Positions 1 through 8,388 of a DNA stretch of 34,968 bases are shown here, piece by piece. How positions within the stretch are numbered: the stretch's first letter is position 1; every line of letters starts with the position of its first letter. The stretch lies in the NCBI GenBank assembly GCA_022826925.1, contig JAJDTX010000115.1, forward strand, positions 1 to 34,968, in the 5' to 3' direction. The notes beneath the pieces are model-generated. The model was not told where the DNA came from. It was given only the letters and a program-made list of their open reading frames with translations, and did not search any database. Made by a program: the position numbers and the translations under genes. The DNA comes from Bryobacterales bacterium. GTDB lineage: Bacteria > Acidobacteriota > Terriglobia > Bryobacterales > UBA6623.

Positions 1-1
1 C

Positions 2-139
2 GACCGCGCCAAGGCTCCTGGGTGTGCTGTCGCATGCTCGCACGCCCCGCCGACTCGGCTTCCGGACGCCATCTCCCGAGCTCCGCGCACTCCAAGACAT
101 GCCTCAACCCCCGTTCGCATCAAACATTGAATTTGCCTG
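2..139. repeat. Left copy of a 138-bp perfect inverted repeat
   Basis: This stretch is the exact reverse complement of the last 138 bases of the window (34831-34968), with no mismatch. Homology stops sharply after base 139: the next bases here continue recQ, while the bases beyond the other copy are the short spacer after mutS2. A defined shared terminus next to two unrelated sequences is what the end of a multicopy element (an IS or similar) looks like when an assembly stops inside it. A true terminal inverted repeat of a linear replicon, or an assembly foldback, are alternatives. The recQ reading frame happens to stay open through it, so a gene caller may start recQ at base 22, which is probably wrong. 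Confidence 0.95.
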
Positions 140-2421
140 CCAGAGTCCGTGAGGACATCATCGCCCAACTGGAACTCAAGGAGCCTCGCACGTTTCTTGC
201 TAGCTTCAATCGTCCGAACCTCGTCTACCGAATCGAACCCAAGGACAAGGCCTTCGACCACCTATTGGAACTGCTGAGGGATCACCGCGGCGAGTCCGCC
301 ATCATCTATTGCTTCTCCAGACGCGAGACCGAGCGTATCGCAGGTAAGTTGCGGGCGAACGGTGTCAGCGCCTCGGCCTATCACGCCGGGTTGGACGCTG
401 CTGTGCGGAGTGAGACGCAGGAGCGGTTCATCAGCGATGAGGTCCAGGTCATCGCCGCTACCATCGCCTTCGGCATGGGCATCGATAAACCGGACGTGCG
501 CCTGATCGTTCACTACTCCATCCCCAAGACCCTCGAGGGGTACTACCAAGAGACAGGGCGAGCCGGCCGTGACGGCCTGCCGAGCGAGTGCGTGCTCTTC
601 TACTCCTATGGCGACAAGCGCAATCACGATTTCTTCATCAAGCAGATCGAGGATGAGTCCGAACGCCATATGGCGGCATTGAAGCTCCGTCAGGTCATCG
701 ACTTCTGCCAGAGCACCGACTGCAGGCGCCGCTCGGTCCTGCGGTACTTCGGAGAGCCGTGGAGTGATGAGAACTGCGGAGCGTGCGACGTCTGCTTGCA
801 AGATCGCGATCAGGTGGATTCCACCGTCATCGCCCAGAAGATACTCTCCGCCGTAATACGGACTGGGGAGCGTTTTGGATCTGGGTACGTCATCGACGTG
901 CTCAGGGGATCAAGGTCCAGCAAGGTCATCGATCGCGGTCACGACGCCCTCTCCGTTCATGGGGTCGCCCGCGACCACTCATCGGGGGAACTACGCCACT
1001 TTATCGCACAACTGACGGGACGCGGCCTGCTAGCTCTAGGTTCGGGCGACTATCCGACGTACCAAGTGACGCAGGCTGGAAGGGCATTCCTGCGACACTG
1101 CGAATCGCTGGCCTTGGCACGTCCCAAGACGCCGAAGTCAGTGCGGGCTGACAGCCCACCTGAGGTTCTCGAACACGACTCTGCCCTGTTTCAGAAGCTC
1201 CGGAAACTGCGGAAGACCCTCGCGGACGCCAAGGGAGTGCCGCCCTACTTCGTTTTCGGAGACAAAGCGCTTCGGCAGATGGCTCACTACCACCCACAGA
1301 ACCGCGACAGCTTCTCGCGCATCTCCGGTGTGGGAAAAGCCAAGCTGGAAGAGTACAGCGAGGACTTCCTGAAAGTGATCCGTGAGCATACCGAGCTGCG
1401 GCAGCTTCAGGAGCGCCCAATGGAGCAGGTGCCAGAACGGGAGCACAAAAGCGGCCGCGACCTGCCGCAGACCTACCTCCAAACTAGGGACTTGCTAAGG
1501 CAGGGGCTATCGATAGAGGAAGTCGCCAGACGCCGCGATCTCAAGAAGTCCACCGTCATCGGTCACATCGAGCGTTGCGTGGAAGTCGGTGAGCAGTTGG
1601 ACATCTCGCCGTGGTTGCCCTCCGCGGAGCGCCGCCTGAAGATTGAGGCCGCGCTCCGCGAGACAGAGTCCATGCTCATTGGGGAGACGCGCGAACGCCT
1701 CGGCGACCGCTACTCATATGAAGAGCTTCGGTTGGTTCGACTGAGCCAGACGCAGATGGGCAAGGGGAAGTCCGAGGGAGGCAGACGGAGTGTGGCGTCA
1801 CATGTTGGGACCATGGGCGAGTCGGCACACGCGCGCGCCGACGCCCCGGTGAATGAGGTGCAGTCCTCAATCGTGAGTCCTCCAGCATCTACACCCTTAC
1901 GGCACACGACCGACAACGCGGGGGTGCCGAGCAACAAGAGTGGGACGGTTCTGGAGACGTTCCGCAAGCGCGTAGCCCGTGGGCTTCGGCACAGTTTCGG
2001 CGTAGACGATGGATATTGGCCCACTTTTCGACAGATAGGCGCGGAACTCAAGGTATCTGGCGAGCGGGTCGGCCAGATTGCGCAAACAGCCTTGAGTAAG
2101 ATCCGCCTGCCCGGTCGGGTCCACCGCTCGGAGTCCCTTGTCGACCCTAAATCAACATCTCCCAGCAACTCCGAGGCCTTGGTGATGGGCACGCGGACGC
2201 CCAGAAGCCCGGACGCAGAGCCTGCGCCGGGGTCAGGCTATATGCGGCAAGTGCGGGTATCCCATCCACGCGCATATGAGCCGTGGTCGTCATCTGAAGA
2301 GCAGCGATTGGTGAGCCTCTTCCAGTCCGGACTGTCAATCGACGACATTGCGGCAGTGCTAGAACGCCGCCCTTCTGCTCTCAGGACACGACTGAATCGA
2401 CTTGGACTGACTCGATCGTAG
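140..2421 (+). CDS. recQ: ATP-dependent DNA helicase RecQ, 5'-truncated, with extended C-terminus
   Basis: RecQ is a 3'-5' superfamily 2 DNA helicase used in recombination and fork repair. Only the second half of the motor is here: a helicase C domain from about 160 to 590 (AIIYCFSRRETERI, IAFGMGIDKPDVR, QETGRAGRDG), the zinc-binding cysteines at about 706-800 (CRRRSVLRYFGE, CGACDVC), an RQC winged helix (about 820-1110), an HRDC domain (about 1180-1400), and an HTH segment (about 1460-1610) typical of many bacterial RecQs. Walker A and the DEAH box are missing because the gene begins at the repeat boundary, at the RVREDII segment that normally follows the TATA motif. Beyond the usual end lie a sigma-70 region-4-like helix pair (about 2010-2110, RQIGAELKVSGERVGQI) and a Myb-like end (about 2270-2415, YEPWSSSEEQRLVSLF). 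The remaining fragment cannot hydrolyse ATP. The open frame upstream to base 22 is repeat sequence, not RecQ. Confidence 0.9.
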
Positions 2422-2659
2422 GTTGTCACCACCACGAAATCCCAGTTCGATTGAAGCTCAGCTACTTGCCATCGGCAGTTGGAGAGCTGCCGAATTGAGT
2501 CGGAAGAACCTTCCCCAATCCGAAATCACTCAGGAGATGGATTCTGGCGTTGCCAAGGCAGACCGCAACTGTTGTCTCGGTAGCGGAGCTTGACATGATC
2601 CAACGCACAACCGAGATCGTCCGGTTGCGAACGCATCCTTGATCGGCGCGAGCGAAGCC

Positions 2660-3061
2660 TCAGTCAACCGTAGATGGGACCCGCTCGACACGTAAAGGCG
2701 TGTGCCTCGAGAACGTGTCAAAGTCGGTATCGCAGTGCAGGACTGGCAGGTCGGCTCGGATCGCTAGCGCACCAATAAGACCATCGATGAGAACGCGAAC
2801 GGTCTCGCCGCGACTGCGGCACAGCCCATAGATCGCGGCCGCCTGATCATAGTCTCCGGGCTGCATCGGAACGAGCGCGGCGCGTGCGATGAGTCGTAGG
2901 ACATCGCGCCGGTGCGGCTCGTCTCGGGCTCCAGCTAGAAGTTCCATTCGAAGGACATCGCATGTCGCGATGTCAGCGTCGAGCAACTCTCCGACTCGAA
3001 TTCGTGTCCGCGATCAGGTATGGCGGCGATACTCCATCCAAGCGGAACTGTCAGCGAGCAT
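2660..3061 (-). pseudogene. vapC: VapC-like PIN-domain toxin, interrupted by an in-frame TGA
   Basis: PIN-domain VapC toxins are Mg2+-dependent endoribonucleases. Reading from the ATG at 3061, the frame gives MLADSSAWMEYRRHT, then TGA (3016-3014), then in the same frame SRTRIRVGELLDADIATCDV and the rest of a PIN domain (RMELLAGARDE, LIDGLIGALAIR, HCDTDFDTF). The first catalytic Asp (in LADSSAW) lies before the stop; the other acidic residues lie after it. A shorter product starting at the TTG at 2986 would lack the first Asp and the first beta strand, so activity is unlikely. A single base change or a sequencing error would explain the stop. Other genes here use TGA as a normal stop, so recoding is not indicated. 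It lies 3 bp downstream of the VapB remnant, the usual VapBC order. Confidence 0.75.
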
Positions 3062-3064
3062 CGT

Positions 3065-3178
3065 TTACTCGCCCGCGGATTTGTCGAGATCGCCGTCCCA
3101 ACCGGCTCCGCGCATTCGGCGGGCTCCATCGAGGCTGAGTGGCTCCGATGCTTGTAGCGGACGCGCTACTGCCAGCGT
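3065..3178 (-). pseudogene. vapB: VapB-like antitoxin remnant (C-terminal part only)
   Basis: The 37-codon open stretch ends RRMRGAGWDGDLDKSAGE and TAA, 3 bp before the vapC ATG. The G-x-GW-x-GDL ending is typical of ribbon-helix-helix VapB antitoxins, whose C-terminus wraps the toxin. No ribbon-helix-helix DNA-binding half can be read upstream: the same frame meets TGA just before 3178, and the preceding residues (TLAVARPLQASEP) do not resemble one. Either the N-terminal half was lost or a frameshift hides it; I could not recover it in another frame. The assignment rests on the short motif and the position next to vapC. Confidence 0.5.
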
Positions 3179-3258
3179 TCAGTTCTGAAGCCCTTCGTTT
3201 CAATGGCGTACCCTAGATTGGGCGCGCGCCTCGCGCTTGGCAGCGCAGCCACAGAACC

Positions 3259-3969
3259 ATGAAACTCAGAACCTTGCACTTCGCGGTTGCTTGGGCCTTG
3301 GTTGCCCTCGTGCTCGCGGCCCCTGGCATATCACAAGTAGGCGAGAATCGCACTCCTCAGGCCCCCGCGACGCAGCAGGCTGATGCCGACCGCTGGGAGG
3401 CTACGATCCGATCGTTCGAAGAGAGCGACCGCAAGAATCCTCCCCCGGCAGGTGGCATCGTCTTCCTCGGAAGCTCGAGCTTTCGGCGCTGGGACTTGGA
3501 GAAGTCGTTTCCGGGCCAAGGCTTGATCAACCGTGGTTTCGGCGGCTCGCAGATGGCCGATGCCATACGCTACCTGGATCGCATCGTGCTGCCGCTCAAG
3601 CCGCGGAAGATATTCCTGTACGAGGGCGATAACGACACTGGCAGTGGCAAGACGCCCGCGACGGTCGAGCGGGAGTTTCGCCAGTTGGTGGCGATCGTAC
3701 ACGAGGCCTTGCCGAAGACCAAGATCGTGTTCGTCAGCATCAAGCCCAGCATCCGGCGCTGGCACCTGATCGATGTGGCCCGTGCCGCCAATGCCCGCGT
3801 TCGCGCCGTCTGCGAAGAGAATGACCTGCTCGAGTACGTCGATTCGGGCAGTCCGCTGCTGGGGGGCAACGGCGAGCCTCGCGCCGACCTCTTCGTCGAC
3901 GACGAGCTCCACCTTAACGAAGCCGGCTACGCCATCTGGGCGGAACTGATCGCACCGCACTTGGATTGA
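3259..3969 (+). CDS. Exported SGNH/GDSL-family hydrolase
   Basis: SGNH hydrolases are serine esterases or lipases, often deacetylating sugars. An N-terminal signal peptide (residues 1-about 25, hydrophobic AVAWALVALVLAAPG) predicts export. The blocks are visible: nucleophile Ser73 in FLGSSSF (the usual GDS Asp is replaced by Ser), a block II glycine in NRGFGGSQ (about 91-98), block III Asn125 in EGDND, and the Asp215/His218 pair in DELHLNEAGY. The 236-residue length is normal. The stop TGA overlaps the priA ATG by one base, suggesting translational coupling. The substrate cannot be told from the sequence; a carbohydrate or phospholipid ester is plausible given the nearby carbohydrate-active genes. 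Confidence 0.85.
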   Translation: MKLRTLHFAVAWALVALVLAAPGISQVGENRTPQAPATQQADADRWEATIRSFEESDRKNPPPAGGIVFLGSSSFRRWDLEKSFPGQGLINRGFGGSQMADAIRYLDRIVLPLKPRKIFLYEGDNDTGSGKTPATVEREFRQLVAIVHEALPKTKIVFVSIKPSIRRWHLIDVARAANARVRAVCEENDLLEYVDSGSPLLGGNGEPRADLFVDDELHLNEAGYAIWAELIAPHLD

Positions 3970-6404
3970 TGCGCTCGTCGGCCTCGAGCGACAAGTCGGT
4001 CGAATATTGCCAGATCGCCCTTCCAGTCCCGCTGGACAGGACATTCACCTATCTGGTGCCCGAGGGCCTGCGTGACCGGGAATTGGTCGGGTGCCGGGCA
4101 CTTGTCCCCTTTGGGCGGCGCAGGCATGTCGGCGTCGTGCTGTCTGTCGACCGCGTCGCCCCGGACTTTGCAGTCCGACCCCTAGCCAGGCTGCTAGATG
4201 ACAGCCCGGTGCTGAATCCCGAGTTGCGCGAACTGGCGATGTGGGTGGCCGATTACTACTGCACCCCGGTCGGCGAAGTCCTCAAGGGCATGCTTCCCCT
4301 TGGGGGAGAGACGCATTCGAAGAAGATAGTCTCGATCACCTCCGAGGGCGAGGCCGAGCTGGGCGCCCGGCTCTTGCCTAGCACGGCCGATGAAGAGGTG
4401 CTGGCGGCGCTGCTGCGCAAGCCGCTCACGCTCCAGGGCCTGTCCAAGAAGATCGCCAGCGGAGCCGATGCGGTGTGGCGCCTCCGCAACCGCGGCTTGG
4501 TCACGGTCGAGGAAGTTGTACAGGAGCGTGACCCCACGATGGCGCGCGGGGCCGTTCTGTTGGTCGAACTGGGAGACGCATCTGCGGCACCTGCCAGACC
4601 GAAGGCGGCCGAGCGATGGCTTCTGGACTATTTGCGGCGCAATCCGGGCCGCCATGATATCCGGGCGCTGGCTATCGAGCGCTCTGACGCGGTTCCAACT
4701 GCGCGCAGGCTCTCGAAGTCCGGGTCGGTGCGACTAGAGGTCGTCCATACGCCCACGCACACCGGCCAGCCAGCGGCCGCGCTGGAGCTGAATCCGGCCC
4801 AGACGAACGCCTTGGCGGAGATCCGGTCGGCGGTCAGCGCTGGGCGGTTTGAGACGTTCCTGCTCCACGGAGTGACCGGCTCGGGCAAGACGGAGGTCTA
4901 CCTCCGGGCCATCGAGGAGGTGCTCGGGCGAGGTCGCTCCGCGCTGCTGCTGGTGCCCGAAATCGGGCTGACTCCCGCGGTCGCCTCGAGTTTCTTCGGC
5001 CGCTTCGGCGACCGGGTGGCAGTGCTGCACAGCGGCCTGAGCGATCTCCAGCGAGCCGACCAGTGGCGGCGCATCCAGGCCGGGAAGGGGCGCGTGGTGC
5101 TGGGCACTCGGAGCGCCGTCTTTGCTCCGTTGCGCGATCTCGGCTTGGTGGTGGTGGACGAGGAGCATGACGGCAGCTACAAGCAGGGCGAGGCCCCTCC
5201 GCGCTACAACGCTCGCGATGTCGCCATCGTCAGGGCGCGGTCGGCCAAGGTGGTCGTGGTGCTCGGCTCGGCCACGCCGGGCTTGGAGACGCGCAGGAAC
5301 GCCGAACTGGGCAAGTACCGGCAGCTGTCCATGCCGGAGCGGATCTTGAAGCGGCCGCTGCCCGCTGTCCGCATGGTGGACATGCGGCGCGAGTTTGCGG
5401 AGATCGGACGGCCACAGTTGTTCTCGCGAGAGCTTCAAGCGGCGGTCCGGGCGTGCTTGGACCGCGAAGAGCAGGCCATGATCTTCCTCAATCGGCGCGG
5501 CTATTCAACCTACGTGCTGTGTCGCTCGTGCGGCGCGCGGGTCGAATGTCCCAACTGCTCGGTCACGCTGACCTACCACAAGCGGGACCGCCAGCTGCTG
5601 TGCCATTTCTGCGATCACGGCGAACCAGTGCCTTCCGTATGTGAGGACTGTGGCAGCGAGTATCTGGATTTCCAGGGCAGCGGTTCGGAGCAAGTCGAGG
5701 ATGCGCTGCGCCAGGCGTTCCCGCAGGCTCGCATCGCCCGCTTGGACCGCGACACGGTGCGAGGCCGGAATTCGTTCGAGCGAATCCTAGGCTCGTTCAA
5801 GGACGGCGACTGCAATCTCCTGGTGGGCACCCAGATGATCGCCAAGGGCCATGACATCCCCAATGTCACGCTGGTCTGCGTCGTCAACGCCGATGTCGGT
5901 CTCGGCCTGCCGGATTTCCGCGCCGCGGAGCGCACGTTTCAGCTGCTAACGCAAGTGGCGGGCCGCGCCGGTCGTGGCGAGAAGCCCGGCGAGGTCTTGA
6001 TTCAGACGGTGAATCCGGAGCACTATGCGGTCGAGCTGGCTGCAAGGCAGGACTATGACGGGTTCTATGCGCGCGAGTCGGCCTTTCGGCGGGACCTGTG
6101 GTACCCGCCCTTCACGTCGATCGCGCTGATGCTGATCCGCAGCCCCAAACTCCAAGACGCCTTGGAAATGAGCCGCGACCTAGGGCAGCACCTCCAGCCA
6201 GTCCCGGAGGGCCTGAGGCTGCTTGGACCTGCGTCGGCCCCTGTCGCCAAGTTGCGCACCGAATACCGATTCCAGTTCGTCGTCAAGTCCGCGAGTCGCA
6301 AGGGCCTCGCCCGCTTGCTGGCGAGCGCCCGCGCGTATGCGCAGCAGCGGCAGTGGCCTGCGACGGCGCTCACCGTTGATGTGGATCCGCTCAGCTTCCT
6401 GTAG
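3969..6404 (+). CDS. priA: Primosomal replication restart helicase PriA
   Basis: PriA recognises stalled forks and recombination intermediates and reloads the replicative helicase. The 811-residue protein has the PriA N-terminal DNA-binding region (IALPVPLDRTFTYLVP), Walker A at about 300-309 (GVTGSGKTEVY), the DEEH box at about 397 (VVDEEHDGSYKQ), and the inserted zinc-binding cysteines from about 518 (CRSCGARVECPNC, then LLCHFCDHG and CEDCGS). Motifs V and VI are also intact (VGTQMIAKGHD, QVAGRAGRG). The ATG at 3969 overlaps the upstream stop; a TTG one codon earlier is a less likely start. Its last 14 bases overlap the convergent unknown gene. All key motifs are present, so it should be functional. 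Confidence 0.97.
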   Translation: MRSSASSDKSVEYCQIALPVPLDRTFTYLVPEGLRDRELVGCRALVPFGRRRHVGVVLSVDRVAPDFAVRPLARLLDDSPVLNPELRELAMWVADYYCTPVGEVLKGMLPLGGETHSKKIVSITSEGEAELGARLLPSTADEEVLAALLRKPLTLQGLSKKIASGADAVWRLRNRGLVTVEEVVQERDPTMARGAVLLVELGDASAAPARPKAAERWLLDYLRRNPGRHDIRALAIERSDAVPTARRLSKSGSVRLEVVHTPTHTGQPAAALELNPAQTNALAEIRSAVSAGRFETFLLHGVTGSGKTEVYLRAIEEVLGRGRSALLLVPEIGLTPAVASSFFGRFGDRVAVLHSGLSDLQRADQWRRIQAGKGRVVLGTRSAVFAPLRDLGLVVVDEEHDGSYKQGEAPPRYNARDVAIVRARSAKVVVVLGSATPGLETRRNAELGKYRQLSMPERILKRPLPAVRMVDMRREFAEIGRPQLFSRELQAAVRACLDREEQAMIFLNRRGYSTYVLCRSCGARVECPNCSVTLTYHKRDRQLLCHFCDHGEPVPSVCEDCGSEYLDFQGSGSEQVEDALRQAFPQARIARLDRDTVRGRNSFERILGSFKDGDCNLLVGTQMIAKGHDIPNVTLVCVVNADVGLGLPDFRAAERTFQLLTQVAGRAGRGEKPGEVLIQTVNPEHYAVELAARQDYDGFYARESAFRRDLWYPPFTSIALMLIRSPKLQDALEMSRDLGQHLQPVPEGLRLLGPASAPVAKLRTEYRFQFVVKSASRKGLARLLASARAYAQQRQWPATALTVDVDPLSFL

Positions 6405-6960
6405 CCGGGTCGGGCGCGCCGTCCCTTGATCCGGCCTGCCGGGCGCGCGATCGCTCGCGCACCTCCACCCAAGCCTCGAACACGGTGGGATTTTCCAGCC
6501 ACGCCGTCAGCCATCGGAATGCCTCCCGCTGCGCGCTGAGCTTGTTCGGTGAAGTGGCTCGTCTCAGCGCTAGGCCGAGGTGGTCCTTGGTGCGCCGCAC
6601 CGCCCGGCGGACATCGCTCGCCCGCGACGGATCGGCGGCGCTGCAGTACTGGCGAGCGAGTTCGACCAACGATTGTTTGCAGGCAGCGAGGTCGCCGACG
6701 GGAATCTTCGTTCGCAGATCCACCGGCAAGCCCCCGATCGCACGGTCCACCTCCACGCTCGTCTCGAGCAGGATCGAAAGCAGGTAGCGGTCAGACGGCG
6801 CCTTGGCCCGTTTCACGTGGGAGAGCACGTGCCGGCGAATCTGGAGCAGCTCGCGGCGGCCGACCACTGCGGGCTTGCGCAGGGCGAGATACTCGAGCAC
6901 CGCGCCGCGTACCGACGGGCGCTTGGGCGAAGCCGTCGCGTCAGCGCATGGATCGCTCAT
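6391..6960 (-). CDS. Unknown protein encoded after mltG
   Basis: I do not recognise this 189-residue protein. It is rich in Arg and Ala, looks mostly helical, and has no signal peptide or membrane segment. The middle part (LRKPAVVGRRELLQIRRHVLSH, then SDRYLLSILLETSVEVDRAIGGLPVDLR) looks like a folded domain; the tail (RERSRARQAGSRDG) is basic and probably disordered. The ATG at 6960 overlaps the end of mltG by 20 bp, which argues for coupled expression with ruvX and mltG; an upstream start at 6996 would overlap it by 56 bp. It converges on priA with a 14-bp overlap. The position suggests a role near DNA or cell-wall housekeeping, but that is only context. Confidence 0.6.
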   Translation of the reverse strand: MSDPCADATASPKRPSVRGAVLEYLALRKPAVVGRRELLQIRRHVLSHVKRAKAPSDRYLLSILLETSVEVDRAIGGLPVDLRTKIPVGDLAACKQSLVELARQYCSAADPSRASDVRRAVRRTKDHLGLALRRATSPNKLSAQREAFRWLTAWLENPTVFEAWVEVRERSRARQAGSRDGAPDPATGS

Positions 6961-7951
6961 ACCGGCGCAATGCTTGGACGGCAAGGTTGTGGTCACGCAA
7001 GCGCGTCGAGAAGGCGTGCCCTTGCCCGTGGCCGGGCTTGGCGCAGAAGAACAGATAGTCGCTCTCGTCGGGAGCGAATGCGGAATTGAGAGACATCAGG
7101 CCAGGATTCGCGATCGGCCCCGGCGGCAATCCGTCATGAACATACGTGTTGTATGCGTGCGGATCGGACAGGTCGGACAGGTAGATCTTGCCCCGATAGC
7201 GCCCATCGAGCACTAGGCCGTAGATGATGGTGGGATCGCATTGCATCAGCATTCCGCGCTGCAAGCGATTGTGAAACACCGAGGACACCAGGCCGCGCTC
7301 GTCGGGCTGCTCGGTCTCCTTCTCGATCATTGAAGCCAGCACCAGCGCGTCCCAGTCCGAAATCTCCGCCGTGCGCTGGCTGCGCGCCGTTGCGAGCGCG
7401 TCGCGAAATCCGGCCAGCATGGCCTCGAGCAGGTCATGCACGGTGGATGTCTTGGCTAGGTTGTAGGTCTCTGGAAACAGCAGTCCCTCCAACGTCTCCG
7501 CTTCGGGGAGGATGTCCTTGGCCAGGCCCGGATCCTCTGTCAGGGCAATGAACTCTTCCTTGCTGCTCCAACCCGCGGCGGCCACGATCTCCGCAATTTC
7601 AAAGCGGTTCAGGCCTTCGGGAATCGTGAGCGGGTAGAGAATCACCCTGCCTGAAGCCAGCTTCTCGAACGCTTCGGCGGCAGACAGCGGCCCCTCGAAC
7701 CCATACTCCCCGGCCATCAGCGTTGCGGATCGATTCCACAGGCGCTCCCACAGGAAGCCCCACTTGGACTCGATGACACCAGCCGCTTCGAGCGTCTCGG
7801 CGATTTCCATCGACGACAGGCCGCGCCCGATCTCGACCACGAGGGGCTCTTCGAATGCATCCGCAGGGCCTTCGCGGCCAGCGCCTCCGCAGCTGGCGGT
7901 GAGCAGCGCGGCCAGCAGCACCGCGGCGGCGCTACGACTGTCTCGCGGCAA
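6941..7951 (-). CDS. mltG: Endolytic peptidoglycan transglycosylase MltG (YceG-like)
   Basis: MltG cleaves nascent glycan strands at the outer face of the cytoplasmic membrane and helps end glycan polymerisation. The 336-residue protein has a LysM-like N-terminal part (about 35-110) and the YceG catalytic domain with Glu210 in SMIEKETEQ, plus the family stretches GLLFPETY, FHNRL, MQCDPTIIYGL and YNTYVHDGLPPGPIANPG. Instead of the usual transmembrane helix there is a hydrophobic stretch ending TASC at Cys21, so it may be a lipoprotein (Thr at -3 is not ideal for a lipobox). It overlaps ruvX upstream and the unknown gene downstream by 20 bp each; ruvX-mltG is a common bacterial pairing. Confidence 0.93.
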   Translation of the reverse strand: MPRDSRSAAAVLLAALLTASCGGAGREGPADAFEEPLVVEIGRGLSSMEIAETLEAAGVIESKWGFLWERLWNRSATLMAGEYGFEGPLSAAEAFEKLASGRVILYPLTIPEGLNRFEIAEIVAAAGWSSKEEFIALTEDPGLAKDILPEAETLEGLLFPETYNLAKTSTVHDLLEAMLAGFRDALATARSQRTAEISDWDALVLASMIEKETEQPDERGLVSSVFHNRLQRGMLMQCDPTIIYGLVLDGRYRGKIYLSDLSDPHAYNTYVHDGLPPGPIANPGLMSLNSAFAPDESDYLFFCAKPGHGQGHAFSTRLRDHNLAVQALRRYERSMR

Positions 7952-8333
7952 GGTAGCTCTCCAGAAGCAGCACGGCAGCCATGCGGTCGACCTCGCCCGG
8001 GTCTTTCGGTTGCGGCCCGAGGATACTCTCAGCCTCCCAGCTGGTCAGCCGTTCGTCCCACATCTCGACTGGGACTCCGGCGTGCCTCCCGAGCTGGAAG
8101 GCAAACCGTTCCGCCCGGTTTGACGAACCGCTCTTAGTGCCGTCGAGGTGCAGCGGATTGCCGACGATGACCGTTTCGATATCGCGTTCTCGGATCAGGC
8201 CGATCAAGGCTTCGAAATCCTGTCGATTGGTGGTGCGGACCAGCGTGCGGAGGCCGTGAGCAGCGATTCCGAGGCCGTCGCTGACGGCGATCCCGATGCG
8301 CCGCTTGCCCCAGTCCAGCGCCATCACCCGCAT
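7932..8333 (-). CDS. ruvX: RuvX/YqgF family RNase H-fold nuclease
   Basis: YqgF/RuvX proteins have an RNase H fold and act as Holliday-junction resolvase-like nucleases and in 16S rRNA 5' end processing. The 133-residue length is standard. Signature segments are ALDWGKRRIGIAVSD (first catalytic Asp), VIVGNPLHLDGTKS, MWDERLTSWEAE, and a last Asp in the VDRMAAVLLLESYL helix. The ATG at 8333 gives MRVMALDWG; the ATG three codons on is equally possible. It overlaps mltG by 20 bp. A GC hairpin lies between it and the sulfatase upstream, so it may have its own promoter. Confidence 0.93.
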   Translation of the reverse strand: MRVMALDWGKRRIGIAVSDGLGIAAHGLRTLVRTTNRQDFEALIGLIRERDIETVIVGNPLHLDGTKSGSSNRAERFAFQLGRHAGVPVEMWDERLTSWEAESILGPQPKDPGEVDRMAAVLLLESYLAARQS

Positions 8334-8354
8334 AGGCCCAGTAATCCAGTGTAA

Positions 8355-8371
8355 GGCGGGCCCGGCCCGCC
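8355..8371 (-). terminator. GC-rich hairpin between the sulfatase and ruvX
   Basis: The 17 bases form a 6-bp stem (GGCGGG/CCCGCC) with a 5-base loop; the palindrome extends to 8 bp per arm around one base. It sits in the 55-bp gap after the sulfatase stop on the minus strand. Only two T residues follow it, so it may attenuate or pause rather than terminate fully. Confidence 0.35.
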
Positions 8372-8388
8372 AGGTCGTTTCTGCGGCT

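Noticed and set aside
22..139. Open frame at 22-139 as the N-terminus of RecQ
   Set aside because: The same peptide is encoded in the right-end repeat copy and has no helicase character; RecQ similarity starts only after base 139.
2422..2659. Possible gene between recQ and the vapBC remnant
   Set aside because: Frames are short and lack motifs; no hairpin with a T-run was found either.
2984..3061. TGA in vapC as selenocysteine or a recoded codon
   Set aside because: No SECIS-like element or selenocysteine position is expected in PIN domains, and TGA ends many other genes here.
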